From an uncultured Ardenticatenia bacterium (GTDB taxonomy: Bacteria > Chloroflexota > Anaerolineae > Promineifilales > Promineifilaceae): a stretch of 9,729 bases of DNA. The notes under the pieces were generated by a model. The model was not told where the DNA came from and ran no database searches. It saw nothing but the letters and a program-made list of their open reading frames with translations. Shown piece after piece: positions 6,070-9,729 of this stretch; the stretch's first letter is position 1, and every line of letters begins with the position of its first letter. The stretch spans positions 1-9,729 of the forward strand of contig CALLZA010000671.1 in assembly GCA_937858165.1 (NCBI GenBank), given 5' to 3'. The position numbers were made by a program, and so were the translations under genes.

Positions 6070-6705
6070 TCAGCCGTCGTGTACCCCATGCCGGTGAACG
6101 CCGGAACCGTTCAGACCGTGGAGCGCATGGCGCATGAGACTGACATTCTGCACCTTGCCGGTGTCACGCAGGATGCGGGCCACTCCAGAGAAGTAGACGT
6201 GTTCCTCTAGAAAGCGCAGTTGGGTCGCTAGCCACTCCGCCTCACCGATGATTCGCCCGCGGTGATGCTCTGTCTCGGCCAGCAGCAGCCGATTGACATC
6301 CCAGAAATCAGCGCGCCCCAGCACGTCCAGGTCAGCATCGCAAAGGAGTTCGGCCAGGGGCGAAGTTGGCCGTTGGGGCATGCGCGTGGCGGCGATGAGT
6401 TCGGCGATGACGTCCAGTTGGGCGGTCGAGTAGCCGAAGGTCGGCAGCGCGGCCCGGGCCACGGTGATGCCGTGCGCCTCGTGGTCGTCATAGTCGACGA
6501 GGAAGCCGATATCGTGGAAGAGCGCCGCCGTCGCCAGGCAGAGCAGGGCGTCGCCGTTGACGCCGCTGGCCTGGGCCAGACGCAGCACCGCCGGCAGAAC
6601 GTCGTCGCGGGTGTGGCGCAGCGAGTGGTAGGCCAGGTGGGGCGATAGTTCGCCCGCCAGGCGGCCCAGCGCATACTGCTTAGCCCGCTCGTAGTCCGCA
6701 CTCAT
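6070..6705 (-). CDS. HD-domain metal-dependent phosphohydrolase, 211 aa
   Basis: The protein carries the metal-binding residues of the HD superfamily: YHSLRH (26-31), the HD doublet in ALFHDIGF (H64-D65), H75 and H78 in DDHEAHG, and a later aspartate in CDADLDVLG (D123 or D125). Such proteins hydrolyse phosphate esters, often of nucleotides or cyclic nucleotides; the substrate cannot be read from sequence. No signal peptide or membrane segment is evident, so it should be cytoplasmic. AAGGG lies 5 nt before the ATG. It is the first gene of a likely two-gene transcript with the LAL regulator. That hints, without proof, that it might adjust the level of a nucleotide signal sensed by the regulator. 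The C-terminus ends in a short Gly/His-rich tail. Confidence 0.88.
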   Translation of the reverse strand: MSADYERAKQYALGRLAGELSPHLAYHSLRHTRDDVLPAVLRLAQASGVNGDALLCLATAALFHDIGFLVDYDDHEAHGITVARAALPTFGYSTAQLDVIAELIAATRMPQRPTSPLAELLCDADLDVLGRADFWDVNRLLLAETEHHRGRIIGEAEWLATQLRFLEEHVYFSGVARILRDTGKVQNVSLMRHALHGLNGSGVHRHGVHDG

Positions 6706-6783
6706 GTCCGCCCTTGCCCGTTGCGAGATAATAAGCTAATTGTACCGTTCTGTCTGGCAAGCGCATAGAGCGGCGCATGACGA
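6706..6783. promoter_or_regulatory. Divergent intergenic region, HD/regulator set and aldo/keto reductase
   Basis: These 78 bp must hold promoters for both directions. On the minus strand TACAAT (five of six to the -10 consensus, about 6739-6744) could serve the HD gene, but no good -35 stands 17 nt upstream. TTGCCA also occurs but is too close. On the plus strand I see no convincing -35/-10 pair. The centre is AT-rich (around ATAATAAGCTAATT). Confidence 0.35.
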
Positions 6784-7623
6784 ATGGATGAACTCATGAA
6801 CTTAACAACCACCATCCCCCTCAACAACGGCGTGGCCATTCCCCAACTCGGTCTGGGCGTCTATCGTAGCCCTAACGGCATGGAGACGTTCGAGACGGTG
6901 CGCTACGCGCTGGAAACCGGCTATCGTCACGTGGATACGGCGCGCATCTACCACAACGAGGCCGACGTGGGCGCGGCCCTGCGGGCGTCGGGCGTGCCGC
7001 GCGAGCAGGTGTTTGTGACCACCAAGCTGTGGGAGAGCGACCAGGGGTACGACTCAGCCATTGCCGCCTATCACGAAAGCTTGCGCCTCATGGGGCTGGA
7101 GTACGTCGATTTGTTTCTCATCCACTGGCCGCTACCCGGCAAGCGGCGCTACTCGTGGATGGCGCTGGAGACGCTGTTGGAGGAGGGGCGCGTGCGGGCC
7201 ATCGGCGTCAGTAACTATGTGGTGCGCCATCTGGAAGAGTTGTTGGGCCACGCGCGTTACGTGCCGGCGGTTAACCAGATCGAGCTAAGCCCCTACAACT
7301 ATGAGCAGCGGCGGCCGACGCTCGACCTGTGCGCCGCTCAGGGCATCGCCATTGAAGCTTATAGCCCGCTAACCAAGGGGCGCAAGCTGGGTGACGCACG
7401 GCTGGCGGCCATCGGCGCGCGCTACAGCGCCTCTCCAGCTCAGGTGCTCATCCGCTGGGGGTTGCAAAAAGGGGCCATCGTCCTCGCCAAGTCCAATCGG
7501 CCGGAGCGCATCCGGCAGAACGCCGACGTGTTTGGCTTTGAGTTGTCGGCCGCCGACATGGCCTACCTGGATACCTTCAACGAGAACCTGGCCACGGGCT
7601 GGGACCCGACAACCGAGCCTTAG
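6784..7623 (+). CDS. Aldo/keto reductase, 279 aa
   Basis: This is an NADPH-dependent reductase of aldehydes and ketones, cytoplasmic, with a TIM-barrel fold. The catalytic tetrad is complete: D51 and Y56 in DTARIYHNE, K81 in TTKLW, and H114 in FLIHWP. Other family signatures are GLGVYRSPNG (23-32), IGVSNYVVRHLEELL, VNQIELSPY and the cofactor-binding AKSNRPERIRQNADVF near the C-terminus. The size is typical of the YvgN/2,5-diketo-gluconate-reductase-like group. The real substrate is unknown; methylglyoxal-type detoxification is one possibility. Start choice is uncertain: the ATG at 6784 has no clear ribosome binding site, and Met5 (6796) is a reasonable alternative with a weak GGA ahead. Its TAG overlaps the stop codon of the convergent HEPN gene. 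Confidence 0.95.
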   Translation: MDELMNLTTTIPLNNGVAIPQLGLGVYRSPNGMETFETVRYALETGYRHVDTARIYHNEADVGAALRASGVPREQVFVTTKLWESDQGYDSAIAAYHESLRLMGLEYVDLFLIHWPLPGKRRYSWMALETLLEEGRVRAIGVSNYVVRHLEELLGHARYVPAVNQIELSPYNYEQRRPTLDLCAAQGIAIEAYSPLTKGRKLGDARLAAIGARYSASPAQVLIRWGLQKGAIVLAKSNRPERIRQNADVFGFELSAADMAYLDTFNENLATGWDPTTEP

Positions 7624-8063
7624 TTGTCTGTCGGTGTGTCGATAGAACCCAACCAAGTCAATATCTCTCGCCCAAAGGCCGGGAAAATGGTGAGCGCCTT
7701 GTGATAATGCTCCCACACCTGGGTCGGGTCGATCTCGTGATAGAGATGGACGAGGATGTTTCGGAAGCCGCCCAAGCCGCGCAGATGTTGGTAAGTCTGG
7801 GCGGAGATCACGCTCCGCTGGTGAATCGCAGCCAGGCTCTTCTCATAAGTTCCGCTGTACTCACCGAAGTGGGCGACGAGAATGTGCTCGGCGATGTCAA
7901 GAATAACGCCCGCGGCGGCGATGAGGCCGCGCTCGATCACCCACTGATGGCGTAGTTCGGCGCTGTACTGGCTGTAGGTGAGGCCGGCGTACTGGTTCAA
8001 CTCGCTCACAATGCGGTCGAGATTCTCCAGCCGCGTTATAACCGTTTCTCGTTTGACTACCAT
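7620..8063 (-). CDS. HEPN-domain RNase toxin, HepT family (DUF86), 147 aa
   Basis: This is an all-helical HEPN protein. The catalytic RX4HXY motif is intact: R101, NILV, H106, L, Y108 within FRNILVHLYHEID. In studied HepT/MntA pairs this type of protein is an RNase toxin, and the motif tyrosine is AMPylated by the partner antitoxin, which silences it. Y108 would be that residue here. The start overlaps the end of the upstream MNT gene by 7 nt (8057-8063), so the two are translationally coupled with the antitoxin made first. AAAGG lies about 8 nt ahead of the ATG. The stop TAA (7620-7622) overlaps the TAG of the convergent reductase gene, leaving no room for a terminator between them. The length fits the family. 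Confidence 0.92.
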   Translation of the reverse strand: MVVKRETVITRLENLDRIVSELNQYAGLTYSQYSAELRHQWVIERGLIAAAGVILDIAEHILVAHFGEYSGTYEKSLAAIHQRSVISAQTYQHLRGLGGFRNILVHLYHEIDPTQVWEHYHKALTIFPAFGREILTWLGSIDTPTDN

Positions 8064-8500
8064 TGGTTCAGCCTTTCCCGTAGCAGTGCCTCGTGCATTT
8101 GTCGCCAGTGGGCGCGGTCTTTGTACTCGCGTAGGGCTGCTAACTCGATCTCCAGCCGTTCGTTCTCATCGGCGGCGAACAGGCAGCGGCCGGTGCTGAG
8201 TATTTCGAAGCGCAACTCGGCTGAGGCCAGCCGCCAGTCCACCAGGTCGAGCCGCTCGATTCCCAGCATGTCGGCCAGGGGTTGGTGCAGTTGGAAAGTG
8301 GGCCTTTCGGCCGGCAAAAGCAACGCCAGATCGACGTCGTGTGGAGCGCTCAACCGTTCGGCCGCCGGCCGGGCCAGCGAGCCGAACAGATAAGTGAGCC
8401 GAACGCCTTGGTCGGCCAGCCAGGCGGGCAACTCCGCCAGCCGACGATCGATGTCATCGGGCAGGGAGGCAAAGCCGCGCCACTTCTCAGGGTTGCTCAT
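8057..8500 (-). CDS. MntA-type minimal nucleotidyltransferase antitoxin, 147 aa
   Basis: The nucleotidyltransferase core is visible: FGSLAR (G40-S41) and the paired aspartates in HDVDLALLL (D55, D57), with a third acidic residue likely at D85 or D88 in LDLVDW. Known MntA proteins carry GSX10DXD and transfer AMP to the partner HEPN toxin. Here 13 residues separate GS from DXD, about three more than usual (RPAAERLSAPH loop). The core still reads as active, since both metal-binding aspartates remain. The C-terminal tail EYKDRAHWRQMHEALLRERL is helical and may contact the toxin. The gene starts 9 nt after the stop of the methyltransferase-like gene, with a TAGAAT box 6 nt before the ATG, so it may have its own leaderless promoter. 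AGAGG is present, but only 1 nt from the ATG. Confidence 0.88.
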   Translation of the reverse strand: MSNPEKWRGFASLPDDIDRRLAELPAWLADQGVRLTYLFGSLARPAAERLSAPHDVDLALLLPAERPTFQLHQPLADMLGIERLDLVDWRLASAELRFEILSTGRCLFAADENERLEIELAALREYKDRAHWRQMHEALLRERLNQW

Positions 8501-8506
8501 GCCTCT

Positions 8507-8512
8507 ATTCTA
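8507..8512 (-). promoter_or_regulatory. Candidate -10 box TAGAAT for the MNT/HEPN pair
   Basis: TAGAAT (five of six to consensus) on the minus strand ends 6 nt before the MNT start codon, the same geometry as TATACT before the ABC operon. Its first three bases are the TAG stop of the upstream gene. I see no good -35, and any -35 would lie inside that gene. Confidence 0.35.
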
Positions 8513-9223
8513 CCATACACCAGGCAGCAACCGATAGCGTGTCCTTTGCGCGTAGTCAGTGTAGCCGGGCAGTTCGGCCAGCAGTGTGCGATCCTCGTTT
8601 GCCGTCCGCCAGACGAAGAGAATGATCAACAGCCCCAGCGGTGCAGCCATCCACCATGAGTTGAAGGCCAACGGGCTGAAGAGATAACTCAGGATCGTCG
8701 CGCTGTAGAGCGGGTGGCGTGTCAGGCGATAAGGGCCATCGGTAATGACGTGCTGACCGCGCTCCGTCTCTACCCGCACTGTCGTCGCCGCGTAAGCATT
8801 GTGGTACATCACCCAATAGGGCACGATCGTGCCAGGCAAGAGGCCGATGAAGCCGACCACTTGTGCCCAGGCGGGTACGCTTGACCAGCCGAAGCGAAAG
8901 TCCAGCCCGGCAACGACCAATGACGCCAGCGCGAGCGGCAGCGCCAAACGGGCGAATAGCCTGTCAAACGGCTTCGTCTTCTCCGACGGCCGGCCGCGCT
9001 CGTTGATGATGGCCGGGTTCTTGCGGGCGACGTAAAGGCCGCCGGTCAGGATGGCTAGAATGCCAAGGCCCAGATAGACCCAGGCATTCCACCAGCGCAG
9101 CGTGCCGGCGGACACAAAGAGCAGTATGGCATACATCCCGTACATGCCAAAGACCTGGAGCAGGCGTCGGCGGCCGTTCTCGTCCAGTCTTTGCTCAGGT
9201 GGTTGAACAGCTAGTTGTGACAT
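8510..9223 (-). CDS. Isoprenylcysteine carboxyl methyltransferase-like membrane protein, 237 aa
   Basis: This is an integral membrane methyltransferase of the ICMT/PEMT-like superfamily. Likely membrane spans lie near residues 24-40, 46-65, 91-109, 116-138, 171-187 and 190-205. The C-terminal SAM-binding half has the typical pattern ERGQHVITDGPYRLTRHPLY (154-173, with R169-H170-P171 and Y173) and later NEDRTLL and LPGYTDYAQRTRYRLLP (E210 is the likely conserved acidic residue). Bacteria mostly lack prenylated CAAX proteins, so the substrate is more likely a lipid or small molecule. GGGGAG about 6 nt before the ATG supports the start. It follows a close paralog by 59 bp, and the MNT gene begins 9 nt after its stop, so all may share transcription. 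Confidence 0.88.
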   Translation of the reverse strand: MSQLAVQPPEQRLDENGRRRLLQVFGMYGMYAILLFVSAGTLRWWNAWVYLGLGILAILTGGLYVARKNPAIINERGRPSEKTKPFDRLFARLALPLALASLVVAGLDFRFGWSSVPAWAQVVGFIGLLPGTIVPYWVMYHNAYAATTVRVETERGQHVITDGPYRLTRHPLYSATILSYLFSPLAFNSWWMAAPLGLLIILFVWRTANEDRTLLAELPGYTDYAQRTRYRLLPGVW

Positions 9224-9239
9224 GGTGTCTCCCCTTGTG

Positions 9240-9260
9240 GGGCGGGCGGAAGACCCACCC
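9240..9260 (-). repeat. Short hairpin between the two methyltransferase-like genes
   Basis: On the minus strand GGGTGGG (9260-9254) pairs with CCCGCCC (9246-9240) around the 7-nt loop TCTTCCG; the one non-Watson-Crick pair is U-G in RNA. No T tract follows. The pattern resembles short GTAGGGTGGG-type repeats scattered in some bacterial genomes, but only one copy is in this window. Confidence 0.35.
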
Positions 9261-9282
9261 TACGATCCCAGTGTATCCCAAT

Positions 9283-9492
9283 TTACCAGACCTTGGGTAG
9301 CAGCCGATAGCGCGTCTGCCGGGCGTACTCGGCATAGCCGGGCAGCTTCTCTTGCAGCGTCGCGTCCTCATGGCGCGTGCGCCAGACGAAAAGAGTGATG
9401 CCCGCTGCGGCCGGGATGAGCATCCACCACGAGCCGAGGGCCAGGGCCGAGCCGACCCAGGCCAGCACCGTGCCGCTATACATGGGGTGACG
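9283..9492 (-). CDS. Second isoprenylcysteine methyltransferase-like protein, C-terminal part only
   Basis: Sixty-nine codons remain, from RHPMYSGTVLAW to the end RYRLLPKVW; the rest is lost at the adapter join (9493/9494). The fragment starts inside the RHPxY SAM-binding motif and has one hydrophobic stretch (ALALGSWWMLIPAAAGITLFVW), then HEDATLQEKLPGYAEYARQTRYRLLP. Aligned by eye without gaps to the neighbouring 237-aa protein it is identical at 41 of 69 positions, so the two are tandem paralogs. An apparent N-terminus MGSEMCIRDR in this frame is encoded by the adapter and must not be annotated. Confidence 0.88.
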   Translation of the reverse strand, partial: RHPMYSGTVLAWVGSALALGSWWMLIPAAAGITLFVWRTRHEDATLQEKLPGYAEYARQTRYRLLPKVW

Positions 9493-9493
9493 C

Positions 9494-9559
9494 CTGTCTC
9501 TTATACACATCTCCGAGCCCACGAGACCGTACTAGATCTCGTATGCCGTCTTCTGCTTG
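9494..9559 (+). other. Illumina Nextera i7/P7 adapter
   Basis: In order: the Tn5 mosaic end CTGTCTCTTATACACATCT (9494-9512), the Nextera read-2 arm (9513-9527), the 8-nt index CGTACTAG (9528-9535) and the P7 tail ending TTCTGCTTG (9536-9559). This is artificial sequence. It creates false peptides such as VSYTHLRAHET on the plus strand and MCIRDR on the minus strand. Confidence 0.98.
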
Positions 9560-9729
9560 AAAAAAAAACCCCACCCCCCCCCCCCCACACCCCCCCCGCC
9601 CCCCCCGCCATAAACTAGAACATACACCATGCAACAAACGACAACGAACACACATTACATACGACAAACACAACTGACGCATCAACACTACAATCATCAC
9701 CACCACACTCTAAGACGAACAACGCAACA
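9560..9729. other. Low-quality read tail, not genomic
   Basis: A run of A (9560-9568), then a C-rich block to about 9608, then A/C-rich noise. This is what a read shows after passing the end of the P7 adapter. Nothing in it can be annotated as biology. Confidence 0.93.

Noticed and set aside
6228..6701. Second minus-strand ORF within the HD gene
   Set aside because: It is the same DNA in another frame, rich in Arg, Trp and Cys; the HD frame holds the conserved metal-binding residues.
9476..9706. ORF on the minus strand at the right end, rich in Gly and Cys
   Set aside because: It is encoded by filler, poly-C and adapter; the FFFQAEDGIRD segment is adapter translation.

Overview
The window is an assembled contig from an Illumina Nextera library. 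Only about positions 190-9493 (roughly 9.3 kb) are biological. Each end runs into a complete Nextera adapter (Tn5 mosaic end, index, P5 or P7 tail), then a homopolymer and low-quality filler. Peptides read across these joins are artefacts, and the two genes at the edges are cut by the adapters.

The DNA between is GC-rich (about 58-72% in the lines I counted), except for one small gene near the left end at about 50%. The likely source is an uncultured bacterium. A large MalT-like (LAL) regulator, a small protein of a type I associate with Chloroflexota and cyanobacteria, a MNT/HEPN pair, and possible leaderless promoters suggest Chloroflexota. This is an inference, not a proof. No rRNA, tRNA, CRISPR array, transposase or phage gene was seen.

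Layout, left to right. (1) The 3' end of a hemolysin III/PAQR membrane protein (+), followed by a convergent terminator hairpin. (2) A 97-aa orphan membrane protein (-) of lower GC. It has a good sigma70-type promoter, a tiny leader ORF that ends at its start codon, and a hairpin that would bury its ribosome binding site. (3) A tightly overlapping three-gene set on the minus strand: a small conserved protein, an ABC-2 ATPase and an ABC-2 permease. Ahead of it lie a good -10 box exactly 6 nt before an ATG, a poor -35, and two copies of AGTTACAT 42 bp apart. (4) A two-gene set on the same strand: an HD-domain phosphohydrolase and a 923-aa LuxR/MalT-type ATP-dependent regulator. (5) A divergent aldo/keto reductase (+). 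(6) A MNT antitoxin-HEPN toxin pair (-) whose last stop codon overlaps the reductase stop. (7) Two tandem isoprenylcysteine-methyltransferase-like membrane enzymes (-), the outer one truncated by the adapter.

Working together: the regulator gene ends just before the ABC set, so a simple model is that it activates that set from the AGTTACAT repeats. The MNT/HEPN pair is probably a self-contained toxin-antitoxin module. The remaining genes look like ordinary housekeeping or accessory functions. I see no clear evidence of a wholly new system. The most original signals are regulatory: the leader-ORF/hairpin arrangement, the repeat-plus-leaderless promoter, and a second -10 box with the same geometry before the MNT gene.
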